Below, piece by piece: positions 1 to 10,930 of a stretch of DNA of 64,000 nt. This stretch comes from Tamarix chinensis. Taxonomy: Eukaryota; Streptophyta; Magnoliopsida; Caryophyllales; Tamaricaceae. Numbering within the stretch: position 1 is the stretch's first letter; each line of letters begins with the position of its first letter. A program made the translations under genes and the position numbers. A model generated the notes under the pieces. It made no database searches. It was not told where the DNA came from and saw only the letters and a program-made list of their open reading frames with translations. The stretch covers positions 2,348,001 to 2,412,000 of the forward strand of contig CM060171.1 of assembly GCA_030549775.1 (NCBI GenBank), given 5' to 3'.

Positions 1-16
1 CCAGGCTACCATCTAT

Positions 17-516
17 TTGGAGGATGATGCTATGCTATGGTGGCATGCCTGCCATAGAGAAATGGAGAGGGGTGTTAGTGTAATAAACACTTGGGAGCAG
101 TTTAAGGCAGAGCTCAAGAAGCAGTTCTACCCTGCTAATGCTGAGATGGATGATATGAGGAGGCTCTGGACTCTCAAGCATACCAGGACCGTAAAAGAGT
201 ATATCAAGGCCTATAGTTCCTTGATGTTGGAGATCCCAGACAAGCCCAAGATTGAAAGGTTCTTTTAATTCCTTGATGGAATCCAAGGATGGGTGGAGCA
301 AGAACTTCGAAGAAGGAAGGTTCAAGATCTCTCAGAAGCCTACTGAGAAGTCGAATCCTTGATTGAGTTCAAGTCCGAGAAGAAGGACAAGAGTCGGAAG
401 GAGGGCTCTAACAAAGGTGGGGGAGCCAAGCACCACAAAACGGGTCCAAGCACTCCGACTCGAAGGGGAAGGACAAGGCCGATCATGGAGGTAAGGATTC
501 TAAGTACAAACGTGAA
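17..516 (+). pseudogene. Ty3/gypsy gag (capsid) fragment
   Basis: The reading frame carries the plant gypsy gag core: a tryptophan-rich AMLWWHA segment, then WEQFKAELKKQFYP and a KHTRTVKEYIKAYSSL segment, which match the retrotransposon gag family. A stop at about 266-268 interrupts the frame just after IERFF. Continuing sequence on the other side (GIQGWVEQELRRRKVQDL) is gag-like, followed by a basic, lysine-rich linker. The N-terminus lies before the window. Capsid would assemble the particle that packages element RNA; this copy cannot make it intact. Confidence 0.88.
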
Positions 517-1010
517 TGTTTCATGTGTGGTGGTAATCATTTCCTTCGTGATTGTCCTCAAAAGAAAGCCTTGAGTGCTATGATGAATACTCAAGGAGAG
601 AGGGCAGATGAGGGTGAGACCCACATGGGGTCCCTAACCCTGCTTAATTCTATCAACACCAAGCAAGCAAAGGGGTTGATGTATGTGGAGGCACAAGTCA
701 AGGGTGTCACTATCAAGGCCCCAGTGGACACCGGAGCTTTTGATAACTTAGTCCCAAGGAAGCACACAGGATGGGCCTCAAGGTGACCAGGGAGGCAGGA
801 TGTATGAAGGCCGTCAATTCTGATGCTAGGCCTATATATGGGGTAGCATATGGAGTCCTCATCACCCTTGGATCGTGGGAAGGAATGGTGAACTTCACGG
901 TGACAGAAATGGATGACTATGACATGGTGCTAGGCATGGCGTTTGTGGATGTGGCAGCCCCACTCACATTCCCGGGAGACAGCATCATGCACCTCACCAA
1001 GGGAAAGTAG
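517..1010 (+). pseudogene. Zinc knuckle and aspartic protease of Ty3/gypsy pol
   Basis: A knuckle of form CX2CX3HX4C (CFMCGGNHFLRDC) starts at 517; the three-residue middle spacing is common in this plant lineage. About 200 bp on, the protease active site DTGA is read at 727-738 (PVDTGAFDNLVP). The frame shifts near 770-780, after which the C-terminal protease half is read with YDMVLGMAFVD, ending at a stop near 1008. The protease would mature the gag-pol polyprotein. The frameshift inactivates it here. Confidence 0.88.
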
Positions 1011-1064
1011 AGCCATGTTTTCCCCTTATCTCGAGCCAAGGTAGAGTCCCGAGTCCTTTCTGCT

Positions 1065-1980
1065 ATGCAAATTTCCAGGGGATTCAAGAAGGGAGAGTCA
1101 TGCTACTTGGCCACCATGATGGAGGAGGAGTCCACAGAACCCATGGAGGTCCCAGAGGAGATTCAACAGGTCCTTCACGAGTTCAAGGACATAATTCCAG
1201 TGGAGTTTCCCCAAAGGCTTCCACCTAGGAGGGAGGTGGATCACGCCATTAAGCTAGAGCCTGGAGCAAAGCCACCTGCAAGAAGTCCCTAGTGGATGGC
1301 CCCGCCAGAATTATATGAGTTGAGAAGACAGCTTAAGCAGTTGCTGGATGCTGGATTCATTAGGCCATCCAAGGACCCATTTGGTGCACCAGTGTTGTTT
1401 CAGAAGAAGCATGATGGGAGTCTTCGGATGTGCATCGATTACCGAGCACTCAACAAGGTGACCATCAAGAACAAGTACCCGATCCTGTTGGTGGCAGACT
1501 TGTTCGATAGACTTGGAAGAGCCAGATGGTTTTCCAAGTTGGACTTGAGATCGGGATACTGGCAGGTGCAGATCGCTGAAGGGGATGAGCCAAAGACCAC
1601 ATGTGTGATGAGGTATGGAGCTTATGACTTTCTTGTAATGCCTTTTGGTCTTACGAATTCTCCAGCAACCTTTTGTACTCTTATGAATAAGATATTTCAC
1701 CCCTACTTGGATAAGTTTGTGGTGGTATATCTTGATGACATTGTGGTGTATAGCGAGACCTTGGAAGATCATGTGGTGCACTTGAGAAAAGTCTTCTAGG
1801 TACTTAAAGAGAACGAGCTCTATGTGAAGAAGGAGAAGTGCTCGTTCGCTCTCATGGAGGTGTAGTTCTTGGGCCATTATATCAAGAACGGGAGGATCGG
1901 GATGGATACAGCCAAGGTCCGTGCTATCCAAGAGTGAGAGGCCTCGAAGAATGTTTCAGAGCTACAGAGTTTCCTTGGCC
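1065..1980 (+). pseudogene. Reverse transcriptase of Ty3/gypsy pol
   Basis: The connector (EFKDIIPVEFPQRLPPRREVDHAIKL) leads into [16 protein letters not shown], then [15 protein letters not shown], then [12 protein letters not shown]. The catalytic box [11 protein letters not shown] is intact near 1725-1755. Stops occur near 1291, at 1797-1799, 1863-1865 and 1935-1937, each where the family normally has a residue whose codon differs by a single transition or nearly so. The thumb (SELQSFLGLVNYYRRFIPGYS) leads into RNase H. The enzyme would copy element RNA into DNA. The catalytic aspartates survive, but the frame is broken. Confidence 0.95.
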
Positions 1981-1982
1981 TA

Positions 1983-2555
1983 GTGAACTATTATCGAAGA
2001 TTCATCCCAGGATATTCAGGTAGAGCCACACCTCTCACCAACCGGTTAAAGAAGAAGGTCCCATGGAGTTGGGATGAAGAGTGTGTGAAGGCCTTTGAAG
2101 ATCTGAAGAAGGCTGTGATGGAGGAACCGATTCTATGCTTGCCCGATTATTCTAAAGAGTTCGAGGTGCATATGGATGCCTCTAACTTTGCCATCGGAGG
2201 AGTTCTCATGCAAGAGAGGCATCCCATTGCTTTTGAGTGCCGCAAGCTCAACAACACGGAGAGGCAGTATCCGGTCCATGATAAAGAGATGACTACTATC
2301 ATCCACTATTTGCGGGTATGGAGGCATTACCTTCTTGGAAGTAGGTTTGTGATCAAGACAGATAATGTTGCAACAAGCTACTTCCAGAACCAGAAGAAAC
2401 TCAGTCCCAAGCAAGCTTGTTGGCAAGACTTCTTGGCCGAATTTGATTACAAGATGGAGTACAAGCCCGGAAGTGCCAACGTGGTAGCTGATGCCCTGAT
2501 TCGCAAGGCAATGCTTGAGAGTATGAGTGGCCCTATCGGTGACATCCTCGATTGA
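1983..2555 (+). pseudogene. RNase H of Ty3/gypsy pol
   Basis: An open segment of about 190 codons follows the RT thumb. It holds the RNase H start FEVHMDASNFAIGGVL, the middle IAFECRKLNNTERQYPVHDKE, and the C-terminal signature SANVVADALIRKA, where most relatives have a serine in place of the isoleucine. A stop at 2553-2555 separates it from integrase, in a region normally read as one polyprotein. RNase H would remove the RNA strand during reverse transcription. Confidence 0.93.
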
Positions 2556-2594
2556 GTCAAGGAAGGGATCCTTCATGATGCCTTTGCCAAGAGT

Positions 2595-4079
2595 TTGATG
2601 GAGATGGCAAAGGAAGGAAAGAATCGAAGGTTTTGGGAGCAAGATGGTGCGCTCTACACCGTGGGGAACCGACTCTACATTCCAAGATGGGGAAGCTTGA
2701 GGAGGGACTTGATGAAGGAATGCCATGACTCCAAATGGGCTGGACAACCAGGTATGCGGCACACTCTATCACTCATTGAAGATGCTTACTATTGACCACA
2801 GATGTGGGACGATGTGGAAGGATACGGGAGGACTTGTCTTGTGTGCCAACAAGATAAGAACGAGCAGAAGTGTCCTGCAGGATTGTTGGAGCCTTTACCC
2901 ATTCCTAAAAGACCTTGGGAGAGTGTCTCTATGGACTTCATCTCTGTACTCCTGACGTTCGAAGGATATTGATCCATTATGGTCGTGGTCGATAGGTTGA
3001 GCAAGTATGGGACGTTCATCCCTGCCCCGAGGGATTGTACGACGGATCAGTGTGCCCAGATGTTCTTCAAGCACGTGGTAAAGTATTGGGGATTACCTAA
3101 GTCTATCATCAGTGATAGGGATCCTCACTTTACTGCTAAGTTTTGGAGAGAGCTTTTCAAGTTGATGGGGTCCGAGCTTCATTTCTCTACAAGTTTTCAC
3201 CCTCAGATCGATGGCCAAACAGAAAGGGTGAATGCTTTGGTGGAGATGTACTTGAGGCACTTTGTAAGTGCTAATCATAGGGATTGGGCCAAGTTGCTGG
3301 ATGTGGCTCAATTCTCCTATAATCTACAGAGAAGTGAGTATACGGGGCATAGCGCTTTTGAGTTGGTCATGGGGCACCAACTCGTCACTTCGCACACCGT
3401 GGCTAGAGGCTACAAGGGAAGTAGTCCCGCCGCACATACTTTTGCTCATGGATGGCATGAACAGCTGGACCTAGCCAAGGCACATTTGGAGGGGTCCTCG
3501 AAGAAGATGAAGAAGAGGGCCGACAAAGACCGAAGACCCTTGGAGTTCAAGGTAGGAGACTTGGTGATGGTAAAGTTGTCCCCACAGGTGTTCAAGGCCT
3601 ACCGCCAAGTGCACAAAGGCTTGGTGAGGAGGTACGAGGGGCCTTACCCTATCTTGAAGAAGGTGGGGGAAGTGTCCTATCAGTTGGAGTTGCCATCCAA
3701 GTTGAAGTTGCATCCAGTCTTCCATGTGAGCCTGTTGAAGCCCTATCACGAAGACATGGAAGACCCCTCAAGGAAGGAGTCCAAGCGCACTCCTCCATCG
3801 AATGTGAATTCCTTCACTCATGAGGTTGAGGAGATTCTAGACGATCGAGTCATCAAGAAGAGAGGGATGCCCAACTATAAAGAGTATCTCATTAAGTGGA
3901 AGGGGTTACCCGAGAGCCAGAACAGTTGGAAGAAGGCAGAAGATCTATGGCAGTTCCAAGAGGCTATTCAGAGGTACCTGTCTTCTATCATCGCCGAGGA
4001 CGTCGATGACTTTGGTGGGGGAGAATGTTACGGGCCACTTCAAAAGGTTGGCATCGAGGTTCTACCGGGTCCGGAATAG
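2595..4079 (+). pseudogene. Integrase with C-terminal chromodomain
   Basis: Integrase starts with the zinc-binding region, including H...CLVCQQ.K near 2830-2850 after a stop at 2793-2795. The catalytic core follows: SMDF, then a stop near 2968, then SIMVVVDRLSKYGTF, SIISDRDPHF and HPQIDGQTERVN, giving the D,D,E residues. The run from 2979 is open for 366 codons and includes the GPY/F-like module (RRYEGPYPI) and a chromodomain at about 3813-3990 (EEILDDRVIKKRG, YLIKWKGLPESQNSW). Chromodomains of this class steer integration to particular chromatin. The last roughly 18 codons lie inside the 3' LTR. Confidence 0.95.
4014..4025 (+). other. Polypurine tract of the gypsy element
   Basis: GGTGGGGGAGAA lies immediately before the TG of the LTR, where the plus-strand primer for reverse transcription is expected. 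It is also read as codons for the C-terminal tail of the integrase frame. Confidence 0.75.
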
Positions 4080-4622
4080 TCTAGAACATCCTTGTAATCT
4101 AGATAAGTATGGAGAGATTTATAGGGTTCTACACTCTCCTGGATTGTTCTAGAAGGTTCTAGAGGGGAATGTCTCTAGATCCTTCTCTATTTATGTAGAA
4201 TTGTATGGATAATTCTATAAACCCTAAAGGAGACTCTAGAAACCCTAATAGACTATTCTAGAACCCCTAATGGGCTTATTGGGCCATTCTAGAGAAATCC
4301 ATTAGGCCCATATCTAGAATCTTCCTAGGGGAGGTGAAGGGGTGGATCCTCTCCTATAAATAGAGAGGGGGTAAAGGCATTTGAGATCATCCAACAAGAG
4401 TTGTATCTTTAGAGCTTCTTTCTCTAAATACAATCTCCCTTTCTCTCTCTAAAAGTTCTCTCTTGATTTCTTGTGTGAAGGTTCGGTGTGGTGCTCTAAG
4501 AGGCGTCTCTAGCCTAAGTGTTGAGTACACTTGAAGGAGGAAGGCTGACTTAGTCTCTCAAGGAGTGAGGAAAAGACTAAGGCCGCATGTAGCTAGACTT
4601 GGTGAAGAGTTGGTGCGTGACA
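4026..4622 (+). repeat. 3' LTR of the gypsy element
   Basis: The LTR begins TGTTAC after the polypurine tract and ends GTGACA, giving TG...CA ends with short imperfect inverted termini over 597 bp. It contains a TATA box at 4355-4363 and a pyrimidine-rich stretch after it. The next base starts LINE sequence. The 5' LTR is outside the window, so the limits rest on the ends, the polypurine tract and the abrupt change to LINE coding sequence. Confidence 0.85.
4355..4363 (+). promoter_or_regulatory. TATA box in the gypsy LTR
   Basis: TATAAATAG lies 330 bp into the LTR, followed by a CT-rich segment. This is the usual place for the U3/R promoter of a plant LTR element. Confidence 0.6.
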
Positions 4623-5155
4623 ATAAGTTCCAAAGTATTTTCCCCACCGCCACTTGATGCCACTGATGCACATCAATTAAGCCCAGTCCACCCTCCCTCT
4701 TTGGTAAGGAAACTTGCTTCCATGCTACTGGGGCTTTCTTTGAAGAATTAATCTTACCAGTTCAAGGAAACTACTTACACATACATTCTATTTGATGAAT
4801 CAATTTTCTTAGGAGAATGAAGGCTCGAGACCAGTAGATTTGGAAGCTAAAGATGACATACTACAAAATCTAGGCTTGGTCTACATAAGACAGAATATGG
4901 GAGTGCTAACTTGTAAACTTCTTTACAATTTTCTGCACTAAACCATAGGGTTGGGAAGTTTAATCTTGTAGAGGATAAGGGAACTCCTAAATAGGTGAAG
5001 GGAACTTCTTCACATTTATGCACTTCAGCTCTAAGATCTTTATTACTGGTATCCTGCATTAGCTTCTTTTGAGACTCAGATAGGGCCTTCCTAGCCTCCT
5101 CCATTTTATGCTCTAATGATCCATATTTAACCCATATTAAATACCTTAAAAACAA
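4623..5155 (-). pseudogene. LINE ORF2, RT thumb and downstream region
   Basis: The minus strand reads a helical linker (ARKALSESQKKLMQDTSN), then directly FTYLGVPLSSTRLN. After a frameshift come VKKFTS, VIFSFQIYWSRAFILLRKLI and LPKREGGLGLID, all in the order found after the RT palm of plant LINEs. The palm with its YxDD box is missing, so this is an internal deletion rather than simple decay. The frame ends within ILWNLL at the gypsy LTR, so the rest of the LINE should lie upstream of the gypsy element, outside the window. Confidence 0.85.
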
Positions 5156-5316
5156 GATTTAATTTTTGGAGTGTTTTGTAGATATGCAGAAGAGGGTTGC
5201 AAGTAGAAGACCCTCCCCAAGGATCCTTGATGATTTCCAATAATTGAGCATCTTTAGTCTAAAAATTATTAAATCTAAAAGGCTTATTTCTACTAGTATG
5301 AACCCCCTATATGAAC

Positions 5317-6009
5317 TTAGACTAGGAAGTGATAAGATAACATGAGGGTCTTGAAATCAGCAAAAGAGTTGGTGAACTCTTTAAGATAGGGCACATTCAC
5401 CATAGTCCTATCTAGCTTACAAACAATATCATCATCCCAAATCCTTTTATTCATCCAGGTAAAGAAGAAACCATAGCCCTTATGATCTCTCAGACCCAAA
5501 AAATTAATGCGGTGAGATAAATCAAGCATGTCTTGTGTAAGAGGCATGTGTCCTCTCTACTTTTTAGAAGGGTAAAGGATTATGTTGAAGTCTCCCATTA
5601 AAATCAAAGGATTAGAGGTCCTTTTATTCAGGTCTAACCAATTACACAAGCTTTTACTAGCTGAACCAGTATTGAAAGCATAGATAAAACCCACAACAAA
5701 ATAAAATTTACCATCTAAAGTATTTACATCACATAGAATGCCTTGAGCATAGGTATTAATATGATTCGCAATCTAGGTCAAAGGATCCCACAACACCCAA
5801 ACTTGGCCATTGTCATGACTTTGATACTTATTTAGCCACATCCAATTCCTTACTAAGGATGCTTTTATACTATCTGCCTTATTTGCCTTAGCTCTAGTCT
5901 CTAGTAAACCAATAAGGGAGCACTTGCTTTGCTTGATCCATCCTCGAACCTCCCTTTGTTTGGATGGATCATTAATACCTCTCACATTCCAATTAGCAAA
6001 CATGGGCAC
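5317..6009 (-). pseudogene. LINE endonuclease domain of ORF2
   Basis: The domain starts NWNVRGINDPSKQREVRGWI, with GLLETRAK following, the conserved start of plant LINE endonucleases. GDFNIIL appears mid-domain, then FFFTWMN and VCKLDRTMVN. At the C-terminus the expected SDH catalytic triplet is read SYH (MLSYHFLV), so a catalytic aspartate appears lost. Stops near 5770 and 5560 also break the frame. The endonuclease would nick target DNA for target-primed reverse transcription. Confidence 0.88.
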
Positions 6010-6039
6010 CTAGGTCATGAGAGTGCCTTGTCAGTTCTT

Positions 6040-7311
6040 GAATCTAACCTAGGTTAAGAGATATACTAGAGTCCCTGAGAGCATGAAATCGATTCCTATT
6101 ATTGCCCCTAGTTAGAGCATCTCACGTGCTTGATTAATAGGCCTTTGATGGAAGAGTTAGATGATTATTTTGTTCTTCAACAATAACAGAGAATGCATAC
6201 TACCTATTCTCAGAATTTGATGCTTCTTCACCTTCAAAAACATCCTTATGGCTTGAAGCTTCCCTTCTGTCCTTGACCACCTTCCATTCTTGATGAGCTC
6301 AAGGCTCTGCAGTATGAGACTTCTTCTGTAGTTTTAAGCATGTCTATTCATTATAAGAAGGATCAAGAAATTTATGATATAATGAAGGTTTCCGTTCAAA
6401 CTAGATTGCTTGATTTATAATTGATCCATTAGGATCTTTGATTAGAATGGACTCACAAAAATGTTTTTTAGTGTCAACTTCAACTAACATCTTTGGATAA
6501 TCAATCCTATCTTTCATCGAGGTGATATAATTAGTGCAAATAGGAGATCTAATTGAGCTAGTAATCATACTTAGAGATTTAGAAGACTAATACTCTAATG
6601 GTAGATGAGGTAACTTAACCCACAAAGGAATAAATTGCAACTCAGTCTTTGTAAGCTTCAATTTCCTTCTCCATCTTTTCAAAATTATAGATCTACTGTA
6701 ATAAGTCCAATATTGATTTAAAATCCAATCATAATCTGTTGCTGATTCAAATTTCAATAAAAAGAATCCATCATCATGGCAGATAACTTTAGGAATAGCC
6801 ACACGATTCCATTAAGCCTTGACAAAACCCAACATTTGATTAAATGAAAGATCATGTCCATACACATATCCTATCAATGTGTGTTGTCATTCCGCCATTT
6901 CCTTATCAACTTCATCCTTATCCAAATTAACCACAATTTACCCCTCTTCAATCTGTGGAGGAACATAATTAAGGGGCATGCATTGGTTAGGGCTACGATT
7001 AGAAGCAACTTTGTCTCTCTAAAAAAATCCAACTGAATTCCTGGTTTGTTGCTGATACATCTTGTTTTCAAAATCTTCTTTTACTAACTCACTCCAGCCC
7101 TTCCAGCCAATGTAATATTTTTATCTCGATATAAAGAAGAAAATAATGGTGCTCCTACTAAATTAAGCAAGCAATCTCTTGATTCATTAATTAAAGACAC
7201 CTTAGGAACATTGTATATCAATTATCCATTAGAATAATGATCATCAAAATTAGGGTTTGAACAATGATCATTCAATTTGATCATGACCGAAGAAACACCA
7301 TTGGAATTCAT
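6040..7311 (-). pseudogene. LINE ORF1 with DUF4283-like domain
   Basis: On the minus strand an ATG at 7309-7311 begins MNSNGVSSVMIKLNDH and is soon interrupted. At 6587-6802 the DUF4283 signature is clear: HDDGFFLLKFES, then WILNQYWTYYSRSIILKRW, then FIPLWVKLPHLPLEY. Downstream, SIRSPICTNYITSMKDRIDYPKMLVEVD matches the next conserved part of plant LINE ORF1 proteins, which bind the element RNA. Stops at several points make it non-functional. The first ATG is a guess. Confidence 0.8.
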
Positions 7312-8129
7312 ATTATTGTTTATGATTCCATCCAAATTACATCTTAACACTAGAAAATGTAGGATTAAAGAACAAATATCATCTTAGCTTCCTTATACTC
7401 AGTATTATATAGATTAGGTCCCATGTAATACCGAGGTGGGAACACTTTATGAATATCCATCTCCATCACAATCTAGGTGAATTTTCCCTTTTCATATTAG
7501 TAGAGAGAGTATCTATTTTGACAAAGGTCCCAATCCATGGGGAATTCCAGCAATCAAATCCAAGTAGTTTTTGATGCTATAGATATAGTGGAAACTCAAA
7601 AGGCTAGTGTTCACCGATGAACCATGAGGTATTGTCTCAATAGGACCATTGGTGAGGATCTGTTTGTAATTGGTACATTTCTAAATTTTGATGAGAAAGA
7701 ATCGGTGAGGATGTATTTGTAATTGTTACATTTCTAAAGTTTGATGAGAAAGAATCCCGAGTAGAGATCTAGAACCTCAAAGGCTCCATTCAATGACCAT
7801 AAAAGGCTAATATTTGATAGAGGATCTCGTAGCAGATGTTCTTGCATAGATGTCAAAGATATTTGTTTTCTTACACGAAGAAGTAGAATCGAGGCCACAT
7901 TGAAGCTATCATCACAAGATCATCAAAGAAGCTATCTTCATCTACTTTAGAGTACAAAACCTTTTCTACTTGCTGGATAAGGGCACTACAGAAATTAAGG
8001 TCATGCCAAAACACTAAGGGGACACATGATGAGAGATTTCTTTAGGAGAGGAGACTTGGGGCCTAAGGAAGTCCATATTATCACCATGTAGAACCATCCA
8101 TGTATGGTTTGGGTTGGGGGAATCATCGT
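7312..8129. other. Non-coding stretch between LINE and copia, with a tandem duplication
   Basis: No gene is visible. It may be the LINE 5' leader. It contains a direct tandem duplication of a 53-bp unit at 7651-7703 and 7704-7756 with a few mismatches. Confidence 0.45.
7651..7756. repeat. 53-bp tandem duplication, two copies
   Basis: Two adjacent 53-bp units, each beginning GGTGAGGAT and ending AAAGAATC, differ at only a few positions. Confidence 0.85.
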
Positions 8130-8600
8130 TGTCGGGTAAGTGAAATAAAAATACCCATATTCTTAATTTTCTCAATAACCACCCACTCTCTCCATGTACC
8201 CACTAAATGATCCATACTCTCCACATGTTCCCCACCTTCCCACTATTTTTTGATGGAGAAGTGGAGTGAGTGGTAGCAATAGGGTGAGTGGTAGGAATGA
8301 GATTACTTTGAAAATTGCCTATAAATACCCATAGTATCTTGAACTTGCAACATCATAAAATTCCATCATCATAAGAGACATTTCTCTATTTCCCACTAAT
8401 TCTAGGGTAATTGAATTATGCAATTATCCATTCATTTAACCTTGAGTGCATGAGTTTGAGGGAAGTTGTGTAAACCCTTGAAGAGTGAATGGTATTAAAT
8501 GATTACACCATAGCCGGACCTAATTTCCTTTTAGGGTAGTGATCATTTCACAAGATAATAATTTTACCTTTCAAGCTTCATTCTCTATCTACCACCAACA
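8130..8600 (+). repeat. 5' LTR of the copia element
   Basis: It starts TGTCGGGTAA, ends CCACCAACA, and is alignable over its full length with 21166-21622. It has a TATA box at 8320-8327. A short duplication of a GAGTGGTAG-containing segment upstream of the TATA box accounts for much of its extra 14 bp. Confidence 0.92.
8320..8327 (+). promoter_or_regulatory. TATA box in the copia 5' LTR
   Basis: TATAAATA is conserved at the same place in the 3' LTR (21338-21345), within the shared segment AATTGCCTATAAATACCCA. Confidence 0.65.
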
Positions 8601-8656
8601 ATCGGAAAGCAAATTTTAGTAGAGAGTAGTGTCACAATCAACTAATCACACACTCG

Positions 8657-9500
8657 ATGGAACCAACTACAAGTGATGGTGTCATAAGTTGCTAATTGTG
8701 TTCCAACAAACGGAGGTTGACTATGTATTATCCAACGATCCTCCTGTAGCTGAAAATTTGGAAATTAACATATCTATAACAACTAATTTTAACATAGTGA
8801 TCACCACTTAGAGAGATAAAGTAATGAAGGTAGACAAAGACGCTAGGCTAAAATATCAGTGGGATAATAATTATGTAAGAGGGAATTTGATCACCTGCAT
8901 ACAGAACAAGTTGTTTGATATTTTTGTTCAAGAAAATTCACCAAGAAAGATATAGGAAGTGCCATAGAAGAAGTATGGTAGTGATAAAGTAGGTAAGAAA
9001 AAATATATAATAGGTAATTGGTTAAAATTCTGAATGGAAGATGACAAATCGATAATGGAGCAAATTCATGAGTAAGAGAATCTAATGGCTACTATACTTG
9101 GTGACGGAATGAAGATGTGTGAAATATTACAGGCGGGCATGCTGCTTGAGAAATTTCCTCCATCATGGTATGATTTTAGAAATCATCTCAATCATAAGAA
9201 GAAGGTCCTCAACCTCTAGGAGCTGATCAACGACATGCAAAATGAGGAAGCAAACATCTTGAAAGATAAGTTTCTCTTTCCCTTAATACTAATAATGTCG
9301 ACCTCATAGAATCTAGAGGTCTTGTAGACATGTTCAAAGGTAAAGTAAATAAAGTGCCAAAGGGAGGTCAACACAAAGGTCAGATCATTATCAAGAACAA
9401 TAAAATGTAGAAGCAAAAGATTATTTGCTATGTTTATGGAAAATAGGAACATAAGGTACATTAGTGCTTCTAGTGTAAAGGGTAAACAAGTTAAAATTTT
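8657..9500 (+). pseudogene. Copia gag with decayed zinc knuckle
   Basis: An ATG at 8657 reads MEPTTSDG, then the frame is broken by stops. The gag core is recognisable: KYQWDNNYVRGNLITC, then MEDDKSIMEQIHE, then LEKFPPSWYDFRNHLNHKKK, the conserved block of copia gag (UBN2-type) proteins. A knuckle near 9427-9475 reads CYVYGKxEHKVHxC, with the second cysteine replaced by tyrosine. Capsid function is lost. Confidence 0.82.
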
Positions 9501-9579
9501 GCTACCACTCTTCAAGAAATCATGGTTAAATATGAAGAGGTGATTGCTTCGACTCCTCAAGTATTTGTTGAAGCTAATC

Positions 9580-9980
9580 TAGTGGAAAACAGGATAGACT
9601 AGGCATTGGACACTGGAACTTCTAGACATTTGTGTGCTAACAAGGAACTTTCCACAGCTTTGAAGATGATGGGAAAGGTGAATGTGTGTTTATGGGCAAC
9701 TTTGTAATAGTAGGTGTACTAGTTAAAGGAAAGTTTCTCTTGAAACTTACCTCTAGAAAAACTTTGGAATTAAATGATGTGCTCCATGTGCCTTCCATGC
9801 ATAGCAATCTTGTGCCAGGTGGTCTACTTAACAAAGTTGGCATGAAAGTTATGATTGAATCAGACAAAGTTGTGATCTCTAGGAATGGTGTGTTTGTGGG
9901 AAGGGGTTACTTGGCTAATGGTCTATTTGTATTGAACTTTATTTTTGAGTCTATCAATGCAAGGATTTTAACTTAGATGG
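9580..9980 (+). pseudogene. Copia protease and gag-pre-integrase region
   Basis: The aspartic protease site is read as ALDTGTSRHLCANKE near 9602-9650, although copia elements more often have DSGAS or DSGCT. From 9686 the frame stays open for 96 codons and carries the typical DVLHVPSMHSNLVPGGLL and GLFVLNF segments that precede integrase. A stop at 9973-9975 ends it. Confidence 0.85.
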
Positions 9981-10930
9981 TTAAATCCATTAACTTATGG
10001 CATAGTATGCTACGTTATGTAAATATGGCCTCACTAAAGAGACTAAAAAATTGAAACATATTAACACCAAAGACAATAAAAATACTTCTAAATGGTCAAT
10101 CTGTGTGGATGTCAATTATACAAAAAAATTCCCTTTAAATCGATCTTAAATAAAAGCATGGAACTGCTTGAACTTATTCACTCAGACCTAGTATATTTTA
10201 AAAACACAACTAGTAGATGAATTTTCAAGATATACTAGGGCTTACCTCCTTAAGACATAAGATGAAACAACTAACATGTTTTAAAATACAAGGTTGATTT
10301 TGAAAATCAACTAGATAAAAAAATTAAGAGGCTTAGATCTAATAGGGGTGGTAAGTATACCACTGGTTTTGTTAGGGAATTTTTGGGAAAACAAGAATTA
10401 TTCAAGAGAATAGTGGTCCTTATAAACCCCAACAGAATGGCATTGTAGAAATAAAAAATAGGACACTAAAAGAGATGATGATCATGCTTCCTAGCTCTAG
10501 TATGTTTGAATGTATATGGGAGGAAGCTATTCTTTCTACTTGTTATATCCTTAACAGGGTTCCCCATAAGAAGCTAAATAAAACCCCTTATGAGTTATGG
10601 AAAGGGTATTTCCCTAACCTAAAATTCTTGAAAGTGTGGGGGTATTTAGCCAAGGTGGGCGTACCAAATTTTAAAAAATCAAGCATTGGGCCTAAAATAT
10701 TTGATCATATGTTCATTGGCTATGCTTTTAATAATTTTGCTTATAAGTTTATACGCTTGATTGATCGAATAATATATGAATCCAGAGATGCTGAATTCTT
10801 TGAGACTATTTTTCCCTTAAAAAGGTGTGATAATATGCATAATATTGGTTCTTTTGTTGTTGGTGATGTATACTCTTCCTTACCTAATCATGCTTTTGCT
10901 GTAAATGAAAGTAATGTTAAACCTAGATGA
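9981..10930 (+). pseudogene. Copia integrase
   Basis: The first part is heavily decayed: the HSDL-like segment is near 10180 (IHSDLVYF) and QNGIVE near 10435-10450. From 10475 a frame of 151 codons holds the integrase C-terminal part: WEEAILSTCYILNRVPHKKLNKTPYELWKGYFPNLKFLKVWG, matching the copia family closely. The integrase would insert the cDNA. Stops and deletions disable it. Confidence 0.88.

Larger units (their letters stand above)
1..4622 (+). mobile_element. Ty3/gypsy chromovirus, 3' portion with 3' LTR
   Basis: A retrotransposon enters the window within gag and runs to the end of its 3' LTR. Domain order is gag, zinc knuckle, protease, RT, RNase H, integrase, chromodomain, polypurine tract, LTR. 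Integrase downstream of RT places it in Ty3/gypsy, and the C-terminal chromodomain places it among plant chromoviruses. Several in-frame stops and frameshifts show it is dead. The 5' LTR lies outside the window, so the target duplication cannot be checked. It sits directly against LINE coding sequence at 4623, so it most likely inserted into that LINE. Confidence 0.95.
4623..7311 (-). mobile_element. LINE (L1-type non-LTR retrotransposon), 3'-truncated and internally deleted
   Basis: Read on the minus strand the order is ORF1 (DUF4283-like), apurinic endonuclease, then the RT thumb/connection region, as in plant L1-type LINEs. The catalytic RT core is absent: only about 315 bp separate the end of the endonuclease from the YLGVPLS motif, where roughly 1 kb more is normal. 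The element stops at 4623 in mid-reading frame, exactly at the gypsy LTR. Many stops and frameshifts show it is old. Confidence 0.88.
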
